From DATLZU01 sp035573855 (GTDB taxonomy: Bacteria; Nitrospirota; Nitrospiria; Nitrospirales; Nitrospiraceae), in assembly GCA_035573855.1 (NCBI GenBank), contig DATLZU010000030.1, forward strand, positions 7,895 to 71,894: a stretch of DNA of 64,000 nucleotides, written 5' to 3'. Shown piece by piece: positions 42,610-50,819 of the stretch. Each line of letters starts with the position of its first letter. Positions within the stretch are counted from its first letter, which is position 1. The notes below the pieces were generated by a model, which saw only the letters and a list, made by a program, of their open reading frames with translations, made no database searches and had not been told where the DNA came from. A program made the position numbers and the translations under genes.

Positions 42610-43398
42610 TCAACCAGGGTATGCCGCCGACCGAATGACTGGTGTAGGCGGTCCGTACTGTTCGAGGAGTCGCCTGTACAGCCGCTCCGCCAACGGTTCC
42701 AAATTGCGGGTGTCGGCCGCGTTGTACCGGAGGAGAAGATCCAAGCTGCTCTGCCGGCCGCAGCGCCATTCCCTCCAGAGCCTGACAGCATCCCAGCCAT
42801 CCAGCCCGGCGAGGTCCGCGTCGCGCGAAATCGAGAGCTCGGATTCGATGCGCTTGAGTCCTCCGTGGAGACCCAAGCGGCGAGCTGCAAAGCACAGATC
42901 AAAGTGCGGCAGCCCGAAGTCCAGGCCGGGAAAGGCGGCGCGCAGGAACGGAACGTCGAAAACGCTGCCGAAGAACGTCACGAGGAGGTCGGCTTGGGCC
43001 AAGGCTTCGCGGAGCCGCTCTTCCGTCAACGTGTCCCCGTAGACCAGGCTGGTCATCCGCCCGTTGGCATAAAGTCCGATGACGGTTGCGTGGGCATATC
43101 CGGCCGATTCTCCCGAGGCTTCAATATCGAGAAAGAGCGTGCGCAAGCGGAATGTCTCGTACAGGCGCCAGTGCTCGCGCGCTTTAAGGCGTGCGGCGAA
43201 AAACCGCGAGTCGCCGGCGGCGAGATGGTCGATCGCCGCCGATACCTCTAAGTCATAGAGCGGCTTTCGTTGGGGGGAGATGCCGGGCACGGAGGGTTCT
43301 CGGAGAAATGCGCGCCAGCTATCGATCCCGTGCTCCCACAGGCGCCGCTCGGAATAGGGGCCGATTCCCTTGAGAAAAATGAAAGTGGATTCCAGCAT
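42610..43398 (-). CDS. RNase H-like (YprB-type) exonuclease-fold protein
   Basis: The protein has 262 residues if it starts at ATG 43398 (MLESTFIFLKGIGPYSERRLW) or 280 from 43452. The first part (about 1-60) looks like a helix-hairpin-helix element. The DEDD core shows LFLDIEASG, SVFDVPFLRAAFPG, HFDLCFAARRLG and YNAADTRNLEPLA, the four acidic motifs of the RNase_H_2 family. It may trim RNA or single-stranded DNA; the natural substrate is unknown. It is divergent from the cyclophilin-like gene. Confidence 0.75.
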   Translation of the reverse strand: MLESTFIFLKGIGPYSERRLWEHGIDSWRAFLREPSVPGISPQRKPLYDLEVSAAIDHLAAGDSRFFAARLKAREHWRLYETFRLRTLFLDIEASGESAGYAHATVIGLYANGRMTSLVYGDTLTEERLREALAQADLLVTFFGSVFDVPFLRAAFPGLDFGLPHFDLCFAARRLGLHGGLKRIESELSISRDADLAGLDGWDAVRLWREWRCGRQSSLDLLLRYNAADTRNLEPLAERLYRRLLEQYGPPTPVIRSAAYPG

Positions 43399-43561
43399 CA
43401 GCGTCTCGGAGAAAACGGGAGGCACGCCGGGAGATTCTAGCCTTGATTTCACCCCGCAAACAAGCTACAGTCCGCTGCCGAAGCGACGTTTGCGCGTCGT
43501 GTCGTTCGGCAGGGGACGGGGTGAAACCGCGGGGAGACGCATTCCGAGCATCAATGACGAG

Positions 43562-43945
43562 ATGGGAGACACCGGGAAGCGGATTCGCATCATTGTCGGG
43601 TCGGTTCAACTCGAGGCGGAGCTGAAAAATAATAAAACGGCCGAAGGCGTCTATGCGGCCTTGCCGGTCGAAGCACCGGTGAACACCTGGGGAGAGGAAT
43701 TGTATTTCACACTCCCAGGCGTGAAGGATTATCGCGAAACCGCCACGACTCAGGTCAAGGTAGGCGACGTGGCGTTGTGGGGGGCGGGCCAGGTGTTGGC
43801 CATCTTTTTCGGGCGCACTCCCATGAGCATGGGGCCGGATCCGGTCCCTGCGGATCGGGTGAACGTCATCGGGCGAATCGTGGGCGATCCCACGCTGTTG
43901 CGGCAGGCCGTGGGCGCCACACGCATTCGGGTGGAGAAAGCGTGA
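43562..43945 (+). CDS. Cyclophilin-like-fold protein (PF04126-like)
   Basis: A 127-residue protein from the ATG at 43562; the longer frame back to 43370 overlaps the divergent gene and is not family-like. It shows KRIRIIVGSVQLEAELKNNKTAEGVYAALP, WGEELYFTLP and WGAGQVLAIFFGRTPMS, features of the small cyclophilin-like family found in bacteria and archaea. The prolyl isomerase residues of true cyclophilins are absent; the role is unknown. It precedes the first DUF507 gene by 4 bp and is probably in its operon. Confidence 0.7.
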   Translation: MGDTGKRIRIIVGSVQLEAELKNNKTAEGVYAALPVEAPVNTWGEELYFTLPGVKDYRETATTQVKVGDVALWGAGQVLAIFFGRTPMSMGPDPVPADRVNVIGRIVGDPTLLRQAVGATRIRVEKA

Positions 43946-43949
43946 CGAG

Positions 43950-44231
43950 ATGAGGCTCTCCAAGGAACGCATCCGACACATGGCCGAGGCGTTGGTGACA
44001 CGCCTTCAGCACGAGGGCTATCTCGAACTTGCCGGGGACAAGAAAACGGCGGTCGAGTCGCTGGAGTACGCTATCACAGAGGAATTGTCGGTGGAGGACC
44101 GCCTGAATGCCGAGATTCGGCAACTCCTGAAAGCCTATGAAGCTGAGATTGAACGGGGGCAGGTGGACTACCAGAAGATGTTCACGATGATCAAACAAAA
44201 ATTGGTCCGGGAACGGGGGATCATCCTTTAA
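43950..44231 (+). CDS. DUF507 family protein, first copy
   Basis: A 93-residue helical protein starting MRLSKERIRHMAEALVTRL. The pattern of charged helices and the end of the type YQKMFTMIKQKLVRERGIIL match DUF507 (PF04368), a family of unknown function found in Nitrospirota, Aquificota and deltaproteobacteria. The second copy follows 94 bp downstream, with a repeat-built spacer in between. The two are about 25% identical by eye, so they are old paralogues that may form a heterodimer. Confidence 0.8.
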   Translation: MRLSKERIRHMAEALVTRLQHEGYLELAGDKKTAVESLEYAITEELSVEDRLNAEIRQLLKAYEAEIERGQVDYQKMFTMIKQKLVRERGIIL

Positions 44232-44322
44232 GGTTCTGAGTGCTGGATGTTGAGTTCTGAGTTCCGGAAAACTCGGGCGTCGTCGCTCAGCGCTCAGAAC
44301 TCATCGCTCAGCACTTAGCTTC
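44232..44322. repeat. Short-word inverted repeat between the DUF507 genes
   Basis: The left arm (about 44234-44265) contains CTGAGTGCTG and TGAGTTCTGAG. The right arm (44281-44318) is its inverted copy, with CTCAGAACTCA (perfect partner of TGAGTTCTGAG) and CTCAGCACTTAG. The two arms can form an imperfect stem of about 30 base pairs around a loop of about 15. The arm itself is a run of the word TGAGTKCTGAG. The whole spacer is made of this repeat. Confidence 0.6.
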
Positions 44323-44325
44323 GGA

Positions 44326-44604
44326 ATGTTGCTCAGCGAAGACAAGGTCGCCCATCTCTCGCACATCATTCTGAACGTGTTGAAGCAGAGTCCGGCCATT
44401 CGGCTCACGGGAGAAGAAGGTCGCGTTCTGCGCGAGATCAAACGCGTGATAGCGGCGGAACTCGCGCAGGAAGAAAAGCTCGATCAGACGGTACGGGCCA
44501 AATTGCGGTCCTATTCCCGGCTCATCGTCGAGGGCAGTGCGGAATGGGAGGTGCTGTACCGCAAGATGTTTGAAGAGGAGCTTCGCAAGCAAGCCAAGCC
44601 TTGA
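44326..44604 (+). CDS. DUF507 family protein, second copy
   Basis: A 92-residue helical protein starting MLLSEDKVAHLSHIILNVL. It shares the layout of the first copy: an N-terminal helix, a GEEGRVLREIKRVI segment, a charged middle and a final EVLYRKMFEEELRKQAKP. Function unknown. It may be translated from the same mRNA as the first copy across the hairpin-forming spacer. Confidence 0.8.
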   Translation: MLLSEDKVAHLSHIILNVLKQSPAIRLTGEEGRVLREIKRVIAAELAQEEKLDQTVRAKLRSYSRLIVEGSAEWEVLYRKMFEEELRKQAKP

Positions 44605-44642
44605 GTTCGAGAACCACAGCCCGAGTTGTGGGAGGAGGAGTT

Positions 44643-45086
44643 ATGGGGATCGCGAGCGTTGTGGTGAGCGTTCTGTTCGCTCTCACTCTGGGAGCCTGCG
44701 CCGGGAATGAGAAGCCGAAACCGCTGGTACCGCTGGCCTTGGGCGCGGGAGCCCAGGCGTCGGCGGTCGCCCTGACCCAGGAGGGGACCGCCGCCTATCA
44801 GAGCGGCCAGTTCATGGAGGCGAAGACCTATTTCCGTCAGGCTGTCGCGGCCGCACCGGATTCCGGTCCGGCGCATTACAACTTGGCGCTGGCGCTGAAC
44901 GCACTGGGGGAAACCGAAGAAGCGCGCGCACATTTCATCGAGGCTGCCAATCTCGCCCCGGGCGATAAGGTCATCTGGGATTCGCCAGCCCTGCGGCCCT
45001 ATGGTTCGCCGGAGTCAAAAAAGGTGGTTAAGGAACCTCAGAATAGTTACACGAGGCCGGCGTTCGGACAACTCGGTCCTCGGTGA
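44643..45086 (+). CDS. TPR lipoprotein
   Basis: A 147-residue lipoprotein. The ATG at 44643 follows GGAGGAG, which decides the start. The signal ends in the lipobox LGAC. Two TPR motifs follow (about 45-110: EGTAAYQSGQFMEAKTYFRQAVAAAPDSGPAHYNLALALNALGETEEARAHFIEAANLAP). It is probably anchored in the outer or inner membrane and mediates protein contacts. It is followed closely by the peroxiredoxin gene. Confidence 0.75.
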   Translation: MGIASVVVSVLFALTLGACAGNEKPKPLVPLALGAGAQASAVALTQEGTAAYQSGQFMEAKTYFRQAVAAAPDSGPAHYNLALALNALGETEEARAHFIEAANLAPGDKVIWDSPALRPYGSPESKKVVKEPQNSYTRPAFGQLGPR

Positions 45087-45112
45087 TCCAACGGAGGCGG
45101 AACGTTGCCACC

Positions 45113-45580
45113 ATGGCGAAAGCGTTGGCGGTCGGAGACAAGGCGCCGGAGTTCGCACTCCCGAACGAAACCGGCAAGACGGTGAAGCTCAAGGACTTCA
45201 AAGGGCAACCGGTCGTCCTTTACTTTTATCCCAAAGACGACACGCCGGGCTGTACGAAGGAAGCGTGCAACTTCCGCGACGCCCTGGAGACGATCAAGAA
45301 GACAGGCGCGGTCGTGCTGGGCGTCAGTCTCGACAGCAAGGAGTCGCATCAGAAATTCATCGCCAAGCACCAGTTGCCCTTCTCGTTGCTCAGCGACGAA
45401 GAAGCGACGGTGTCGAAAGCCTATGGCGTGTACAAGCAGAAGAACATGTACGGGAAAACGTTCTGGGGTATCGAACGGAGCACCTTTGTCATCGATTCCG
45501 CCGGCAGGGTAAAAGCGATCTTCCGCAAGGTCAAGGTCGACGGCCACGTGGACGAAGTGCTGGCGGCCTTGAAGACATAG
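45113..45580 (+). CDS. bcp: Thioredoxin-dependent peroxiredoxin (BCP/PrxQ type)
   Basis: A 155-residue protein. The ATG at 45113 begins MAKALAVGDKAPEFALPNE. The peroxidatic cysteine lies in KDDTPGCTKEACNF, where the second cysteine five residues on is the resolving cysteine of the alpha-2 PrxQ class. Later motifs: GVSLDSKESHQKF, FSLLSDE and ERSTFVID. It reduces peroxides with electrons from thioredoxin, which is encoded at 29.4 kb. Confidence 0.93.
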   Translation: MAKALAVGDKAPEFALPNETGKTVKLKDFKGQPVVLYFYPKDDTPGCTKEACNFRDALETIKKTGAVVLGVSLDSKESHQKFIAKHQLPFSLLSDEEATVSKAYGVYKQKNMYGKTFWGIERSTFVIDSAGRVKAIFRKVKVDGHVDEVLAALKT

Positions 45581-45585
45581 CTTTG

Positions 45586-45876
45586 ATGCGAGAGCCTGTG
45601 GGTCAGGGGCATTATCGTCTCGAGCCTCTCGAAATTATGGACATCCGAGAAAAGATTTGGCATGGACTCCGAGCCGCATCGCTTTCCGTCATGCCCGGCG
45701 CAGGACACTTGTACATCGGCGAGAAACGGGGCTATACGCTCCTCGTCAGCGCCCTGACCCTTCTTCTGGTCTCCCGCCTCATTTGGCCGCCCGCCGAACT
45801 GTTCTATTTGAGTTTAGCGATCTTCTCGGCCTTCGACGTCTATGCCACCGTCAAGCGGGGATATGGACTGATTTGA
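45586..45876 (+). CDS. Small membrane protein
   Basis: A 96-residue protein from ATG 45586 (79 residues from ATG 45637). It contains two hydrophobic segments (TLLVSALTLLLVSRLIW and LFYLSLAIFSAFDVY) with a G-H-L-Y loop before the first (VMPGAGHLYIGEKRGY), a motif frequent in DUF5683/TM2-like membrane proteins. Function unknown. It follows the peroxiredoxin by 5 bp. Confidence 0.6.
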   Translation: MREPVGQGHYRLEPLEIMDIREKIWHGLRAASLSVMPGAGHLYIGEKRGYTLLVSALTLLLVSRLIWPPAELFYLSLAIFSAFDVYATVKRGYGLI

Positions 45877-45908
45877 CGGGTGGTATCGACCGACACTGCC
45901 CAGTAAGC

Positions 45909-46808
45909 ATGCAAGCGAGGCAAGCCTTCGCTCACAGGGTGTTCGGCGCTCTCGCTGTACTTGCACCATGGGCTTTCCTCCAATGTGCGATCGCGGACGG
46001 CGAGGTCCAAGGAGCCGAGAAGATCGAGGGCACGCTCTCAGTCAACGATACGTTGGTCGTGTCCGGAGAGACGGCCAGGATCGAGGCAAAGCTGGTACGG
46101 AGCGGGTTGCTGAGCGAGACCGGCCTTGGCGGCGAGAGACTCGAGCTGCTCATCGAAGGCAAGGTCGTCGCGACGGCCATGACGGGCGGCGACGGTCGTG
46201 CGTTTTTCGACTATCGGCATCCGAGGAAGGGCAATCACACGCTGACGGTCACGGTGCGGCTGGTCCCAAATCCCCGGGTCTTAGCGCCCGCGGCGACCGG
46301 GACACTGGCCGTGTGGGAGCGGCGGCGTCCCATCCTGCTGGTGGAATTGGCAGCGTTATTCGAAGAACCCCCGGCGCCGTTCCTGCCGCTGCCGCTGGAG
46401 ATTGGCGGTCCAGGGCGCCCGGCTGCGGCGCCCGACGCCGCGGATGAACTCGCACGGTTGACCAAGTTTTACTACAATCCTGTCTATCTGGCGTGGCCGG
46501 GCAAAGAGCCATCCGGCTCATTCGGCTCGACGGACGAAATCAGGGCCTGGCTTCGTGACCATAAATTCCCCGACGGCGTGGTCATGACCGTGCGCCCGGG
46601 CCAGGATGCCCTCAAAACGGCGCTCGACGAGCTCAAAGCCCAGGGCTGGGCCTCGCTGAAAAGCGGCATCGGCCGCACCCGCGGTTTTGCCGAAGTCCTC
46701 CTCGACCACCGCCTGGAGGTCGTTATCGTTCCCGAGTCCCGACGGGGTGAACTGCCGCGGAAAGCAAAGGTGGCGAAGGATTGGAAAGAGGTGAGGAAAA
46801 AGCTCTAG
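45909..46808 (+). CDS. Exported protein with Ig-like domain
   Basis: A 299-residue protein from ATG 45909; the frame is open further upstream but overlaps the small membrane protein gene. The N-terminus has a signal segment (VFGALAVLAPWAFLQCAIA). Residues about 40-120 form a bacterial Ig-like sandwich (GTLSVNDTLVVSGETARIEAKLV, GDGRAFFDYRHPRKGNHTLTVTV). The C-terminal half (about 175-290) is an alpha/beta domain with WLRDHKFPDGVVMTVRPGQDALKTALDELK, of unrecognised type, perhaps distantly HAD-like as in App1-like phosphatases. The latter is speculative. Confidence 0.6.
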   Translation: MQARQAFAHRVFGALAVLAPWAFLQCAIADGEVQGAEKIEGTLSVNDTLVVSGETARIEAKLVRSGLLSETGLGGERLELLIEGKVVATAMTGGDGRAFFDYRHPRKGNHTLTVTVRLVPNPRVLAPAATGTLAVWERRRPILLVELAALFEEPPAPFLPLPLEIGGPGRPAAAPDAADELARLTKFYYNPVYLAWPGKEPSGSFGSTDEIRAWLRDHKFPDGVVMTVRPGQDALKTALDELKAQGWASLKSGIGRTRGFAEVLLDHRLEVVIVPESRRGELPRKAKVAKDWKEVRKKL

Positions 46809-46888
46809 CTTTCTTTCTTTTTCCCATCGCGATCCTTTAAGATAGTCTTGATCTTCTTGACCCTTGAGTAGGCTGAGGCCTCCGGCGG

Positions 46889-48250
46889 ATGCGGGCGAAG
46901 ACCAGTTTCTCCTGCCAGGCATGCGGACACCAAGCGCTTCGGTGGCTGGGCCGCTGCCCAGACTGCGGCGGCTGGAACACCATGAGGGAGGAACGGGTCT
47001 CCGCCGCCAGCAAGGGCCGCCCGGCTGCATTCAAGATCGCCTCCTTCAACGCGACCCCTCTTGTGGAGATCGAGGCCGTCGGCGAACATCGCCGCTGCAC
47101 CGGTATCGGGGAATTCGACCGGGTGCTAGGCGGCGGGGTTGTCTCAGGCTCCGTGATCTTGATCGGCGGAGACCCCGGCATCGGCAAGACGACATTGCTT
47201 TTGCAGGCCCTTCCCAGATTGGCCTTCGACGGAGAGAAGGTCCTCTATGTCTCCGGCGAAGAGTCGCCGCGGCAGATTAAGATGCGGGGGCAACGGCTGG
47301 GGATCGAGCATCCCGGGTTGTTGATCCTGGCGGAAACTTCGTTGGAGGAAGTCCTCAAGGCCGTGCGGGAGATCCAACCGGCGGCGATAGTCGTGGATTC
47401 TATTCAGACGGTCTATACGGATCAACTGTCTTCGGCGCCTGGGAGCGTCAGCCAAGTGCAGGAGGTTGCCGGCCAACTGATGTGGTTGGCCAAACGGAGC
47501 GGCGTGCCGGTGTTCATCATCGGCCACGTCACCAAGGAAGGGGCCATCGCCGGTCCGCGCTTGCTCGAGCACATTGTGGATACGGTGCTGTACTTCGAGG
47601 GAGACAAAGGCCACAGCTACCGCATCCTGCGGGCGGTGAAGAACCGGTTCGGGTCGACCAACGAAATCGGCGTCTTCGAGATGAAGGATGTGGGTCTAGA
47701 AGAGGTCGGCAATCCCTCGGAGCTGTTTCTGGCGGAACGACCGCGACGCAGCCCCGGCTCCGTCGTTGTGTCAAGCCTCGAGGGCTCACGCCCGATCCTG
47801 GTCGAAGTGCAGGCGCTCGTGTCGCCGACCGGCTATGCCATGCCCAAACGCATGGCCAACGGCGTCGAGGTGAACCGGGTCTCGCTGCTCCTAGCCGTCA
47901 TGGAGAAACGCCTCGGGATGCATCTCTCCGGACAGGACGTGTACGTGAATGTGGTGGGCGGCCTGCGGATCGACGAACCGGCTATTGATTTGGGAATCGT
48001 GGCCGCCGTCACTTCGAGCTTGCGGGAGGTGCCGATCGATCCTCACACCTTGGTGCTGGGTGAGGTGGGGCTCGGGGGAGAGGTGCGGGCCATTACCCAG
48101 GCTGATCTTCGCATCCGCGAGGCCGCCAAGATGGGATTTCGGCGCTGTCTGCTGCCGGAACGGAACGTGTCCAAGCTCGGGCCCATCGACGGCATCGAAT
48201 TGATCGGCATTCACGAGTTACAAGACGCCTTGGATGTGGCGCTGACGTGA
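46889..48250 (+). CDS. radA: DNA repair protein RadA
   Basis: A 453-residue protein: N-terminal zinc finger (CQACGHQALRWLGRCPDC), RecA-like ATPase with Walker A GGDPGIGKTT (about 94-102), the RadA-specific KNRFGSTNEIG, and a C-terminal Lon-like domain (about 280-453) with NVVGGLRIDEPAIDLG and LGEVGLGGEVR. RadA drives branch migration at recombination intermediates. It heads a run of plus-strand genes down to the TPR gene. Confidence 0.95.
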   Translation: MRAKTSFSCQACGHQALRWLGRCPDCGGWNTMREERVSAASKGRPAAFKIASFNATPLVEIEAVGEHRRCTGIGEFDRVLGGGVVSGSVILIGGDPGIGKTTLLLQALPRLAFDGEKVLYVSGEESPRQIKMRGQRLGIEHPGLLILAETSLEEVLKAVREIQPAAIVVDSIQTVYTDQLSSAPGSVSQVQEVAGQLMWLAKRSGVPVFIIGHVTKEGAIAGPRLLEHIVDTVLYFEGDKGHSYRILRAVKNRFGSTNEIGVFEMKDVGLEEVGNPSELFLAERPRRSPGSVVVSSLEGSRPILVEVQALVSPTGYAMPKRMANGVEVNRVSLLLAVMEKRLGMHLSGQDVYVNVVGGLRIDEPAIDLGIVAAVTSSLREVPIDPHTLVLGEVGLGGEVRAITQADLRIREAAKMGFRRCLLPERNVSKLGPIDGIELIGIHELQDALDVALT

Positions 48251-48278
48251 ACTGCATCGTGAAAAGTTCAAAGAGCAC

Positions 48279-49118
48279 ATGAAGTTTTCGAATCATCTTG
48301 CCTACTCCGTGTTACCCGTGGCACTGGCGCTCATAGCCGGCTGTGCATTCTGGTTTCCCCGCGCGGAGGTCCCGCTGAAAGAAGCGACGGCAGCCGAGCT
48401 CATCGCTCTGTTGCGCGAGCGAGAAGCGGCGATCCAGACGATGAAAGGGCTGTTTCGGGTGTCCATCAAGGGAGAAGGGATCCCGATCGCGCAGCGGATG
48501 GAGGGCGCCATTTATTATCGCCGTCCCGATGCGATGCGGCTTCAGGGATTTACCGTCTTGGGGAGCGAGTTGTTTGAATTCGTCCTCTCGGATGATCTGT
48601 ACAAGCTACGCCTGCCCGCGATGAGTCGCGTGCTGACCGGTCGCTCGTCCGAGATGGGTAAAATGGGCAAGTTGGCGCGCCCGTTCCAGTTGAGCGTCTG
48701 GGCGATGAGCGGCGCGGTCGGGATCGCGTCGGTGGCCGAACACGAGCGCGTCGCGCTCGCCGAGGACGGCGATCGATACCGCCTGGATGTGTTCGCGCCG
48801 GGCGAAGGCGACCCCCGGAGCAGGACCGTGGTCCGCCGTATTTGGTTCGAGCGGCGCTCGTTCCAGGTGGTGCAGGAGGAGCGGCTGTCGCCGACCGGCG
48901 AACTCGAGGCGGTCATGTATTTCGACGATTTCCGTCCGGTGGGCGAGAGCGAGAACGGCGGACCAGCGCGGAACGCGAGAGGGGGATCGCGAACGCCGCT
49001 GATGCGGCCGTTTAAGATTACGATGGAGGACGGCCATGGGCGGGGCAGCCTGCAGGTAACGTTTCATGAGATCATCCCCAACGCGCCGTTACGACCGGCC
49101 GATCTCGGAACCGTGTAG
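48279..49118 (+). CDS. LolA/DUF4292-like lipoprotein
   Basis: A 279-residue protein with a lipoprotein signal ending in LIAGC. The mature part follows the LolA-like half-barrel: ELIALLREREAAIQTMKGLFRVSIKG, GAIYYRRPDAMRLQGF, LFEFVLSDDLYKLRLPAMSR, and late YRLDVFAPGEG and RIWFERRSFQVVQEERLSPTGELEAVMYFDDF. LolA-like proteins bind lipids of lipoproteins; lipoprotein-anchored members are probably envelope lipid handlers. It lies between radA and tsaB. Confidence 0.7.
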   Translation: MKFSNHLAYSVLPVALALIAGCAFWFPRAEVPLKEATAAELIALLREREAAIQTMKGLFRVSIKGEGIPIAQRMEGAIYYRRPDAMRLQGFTVLGSELFEFVLSDDLYKLRLPAMSRVLTGRSSEMGKMGKLARPFQLSVWAMSGAVGIASVAEHERVALAEDGDRYRLDVFAPGEGDPRSRTVVRRIWFERRSFQVVQEERLSPTGELEAVMYFDDFRPVGESENGGPARNARGGSRTPLMRPFKITMEDGHGRGSLQVTFHEIIPNAPLRPADLGTV

Positions 49119-49130
49119 CGGGTGTAACGC

Positions 49131-49919
49131 ATGAAGATTCTGGCTGTTGAAACTGCGACGGCCTGGCAAAGCGTGGCGATTCTCGATGGCGAAACGGTGT
49201 TGGCCCGTTCGGATCGCGATGCCGAAGGCTCGCACGCCAAATGGCTGGTCCCGACGATCGATCGGTTGTTGTCGTTGGCAGATCTTGAACTCGCCCAATT
49301 GGACGGGCTCGCCGTCTCAATCGGGCCGGGGTCCTTCACCGGTTTGCGGATCGGGTTGGCGACGATGCTGGGATTCCGGGCGGTGACAGGGTTGCCTCTT
49401 GCGGTGGTCCCGACGTTGGAAGCGTTGGCGTGGAATCTCCGCGGGGCGGTGATCCCCATCTGCCCAATCATCACGGGCCGAACCGGTGAAGCCTACTGGG
49501 CCTTGTATCAGTGGACCGGTGAGGGAACGTTGCGCCAGCTTGTGGGAGAACGAGTCGGGCCGCCGAACCGGGTCGACCAAGCTATACACGGCCCGACCCT
49601 TATGTTAGGGGACGGATGGCGGCGGTACGCGACGGACATCCGCCTGGCGTTGGCCGACCGGGCATCGTTCCTCCATGAGGCGCCGGACGAAGCGATGCTA
49701 CCCTCGGCGGTGAGTATCGGTCTGGCGGGGTTGGAACGGCTGTCCCGCGGAGAAATAGCGGGGCTCGGCGTGGCTCCCCGCTATGTCCAGCGTTCCGAAG
49801 CCGAAATCGCGCACGAGCGTCGTCCGGCTGGTTTGAGGACCAAGAGCCAGCGGATCATCCAACACGGGATCGGGCGTCGGCGAACCCGGCGCCCGATCGA
49901 CTCTATCCCTCGGCCGTGA
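49131..49919 (+). CDS. tsaB: tRNA threonylcarbamoyladenosine biosynthesis protein TsaB
   Basis: A 262-residue ASKHA-fold protein starting MKILAVETATAWQSVAIL, with SIGPGSFTGLRIGLATMLGF typical of TsaB. It pairs with TsaD to make the t6A modification of tRNA. The C-terminal 30 residues (RTKSQRIIQHGIGRRRTRRPID) are a basic extension beyond the usual family end. The stop overlaps the rimI start (TGATG); tsaB-rimI neighbourhood is common. Confidence 0.9.
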   Translation: MKILAVETATAWQSVAILDGETVLARSDRDAEGSHAKWLVPTIDRLLSLADLELAQLDGLAVSIGPGSFTGLRIGLATMLGFRAVTGLPLAVVPTLEALAWNLRGAVIPICPIITGRTGEAYWALYQWTGEGTLRQLVGERVGPPNRVDQAIHGPTLMLGDGWRRYATDIRLALADRASFLHEAPDEAMLPSAVSIGLAGLERLSRGEIAGLGVAPRYVQRSEAEIAHERRPAGLRTKSQRIIQHGIGRRRTRRPIDSIPRP

Positions 49920-50431
49920 TGAATGAGAATCCCTCCTGCCTGTTACACGGGTCGCTGGTGATCGAACCGGCTTCTCGGGAACTGTTGCCCGACCTGTTGC
50001 GGATCGAAGAGGCTTGCTTCTCCGCGCCCTGGAGTCGCAAAATGTTCGAGGCGGAGATGACCGGCAACCCGTTCGCCCGGTTTCTGGTTGCCCGGTTGGT
50101 CAACCGCGATGCGATGGACACAACCGTCGTCGGGTATTTGTGTTTCTGGATCGTGTTCGACGAAGTGCGGTTGATGAATTTGGCGGTGGTCCAAACGGAA
50201 CGGCGGCGGGGCATCGCAACCGCGTTGGTATCAAGGGCTCTGGCGATGGGAAAAGCGGAGGGGGCGGTGCGTGCCGTGCTGGAGGTGAGGGCGTCGAACC
50301 ATGCCGCCCGTGCGTTGTACGAGCGATTGGGCTTTCGCCCATTTTCGGCCAGAGCGAAGTACTATACCGATCCCGTGGAGGACGCGGTGCTGATGCGTTT
50401 GGAACCGTTAGTGGCCGAAGCGGCGCCGTGA
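49919..50431 (+). CDS. rimI: Ribosomal protein S18 N-acetyltransferase RimI
   Basis: A 170-residue GNAT protein (ATG 49919, in-frame GTG at 49916). The acetyl-CoA loop is ERRRGIATALVSRAL; the core also shows MNLAVVQTE, VRASNHAARALYERLGFR and YYTDPVEDAVLM, as in RimI. It acetylates the N-terminus of ribosomal protein S18. Coupled with tsaB. A hairpin follows the stop. Confidence 0.88.
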   Translation: MNENPSCLLHGSLVIEPASRELLPDLLRIEEACFSAPWSRKMFEAEMTGNPFARFLVARLVNRDAMDTTVVGYLCFWIVFDEVRLMNLAVVQTERRRGIATALVSRALAMGKAEGAVRAVLEVRASNHAARALYERLGFRPFSARAKYYTDPVEDAVLMRLEPLVAEAAP

Positions 50432-50443
50432 CATCACGTCGAG

Positions 50444-50474
50444 GAGCCAGCCCCGGAGGGCAGGCTCGCGTTTT
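50444..50474 (+). terminator. Intrinsic terminator after rimI
   Basis: GAGCCAGCCC and GGGCAGGCTC pair with one A-A mismatch around a CGGA tetraloop (50444-50467), followed by GCGTTTTCTT. It would end the radA-rimI transcript before the DUF465 gene. Confidence 0.6.
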
Positions 50475-50498
50475 CTTATTCAACCAGGGAGGTGCGAT

Positions 50499-50741
50499 AT
50501 GCTGACGGACAGTTCGATTGCTGAGCGGTTGCGCCAATCCAGCAGCGAATTCCGGGAGTTGGAAGAATCTCACCACCGGCTTGATGCTGAATTGGCCGAA
50601 CTCCAGAAACGGCACGTGCTGACCCCGTCAGAAGAACTGCTGAAAAAGCAGATTCAGAAAGAAAAGCTGGCGAAAAAAGACAAGATGGCGGAACTCATCC
50701 GCCTGTATCGCGAAAAGGAATTGCACTCCACCACACACTAA
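50499..50741 (+). CDS. DUF465 family small coiled-coil protein
   Basis: An 80-residue protein with GGGAGGTG in front of the ATG. It reads as a helical hairpin: EFRELEESHHRLDAELAELQKRH, then LTPSEELLKKQIQKEKLAKKDKMAELI, matching DUF465 (YdcH/SlyX-like). The role is unknown. It is followed by tatC 79 bp downstream. Confidence 0.8.
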   Translation: MLTDSSIAERLRQSSSEFRELEESHHRLDAELAELQKRHVLTPSEELLKKQIQKEKLAKKDKMAELIRLYREKELHSTTH

Positions 50742-50819
50742 ATCATTCGCGCCGAGTCAGCGCGCCGCCCGCCAGGCCGATGGAGCGAAGCCGGGCTGAA
50801 AGCCGGGAGTCCGTGTGCC

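Noticed and set aside
45657..45908. Upstream extension of the Ig-like exported protein
   Set aside because: It overlaps the small membrane protein in another frame, and the signal peptide begins at the ATG at 45909.
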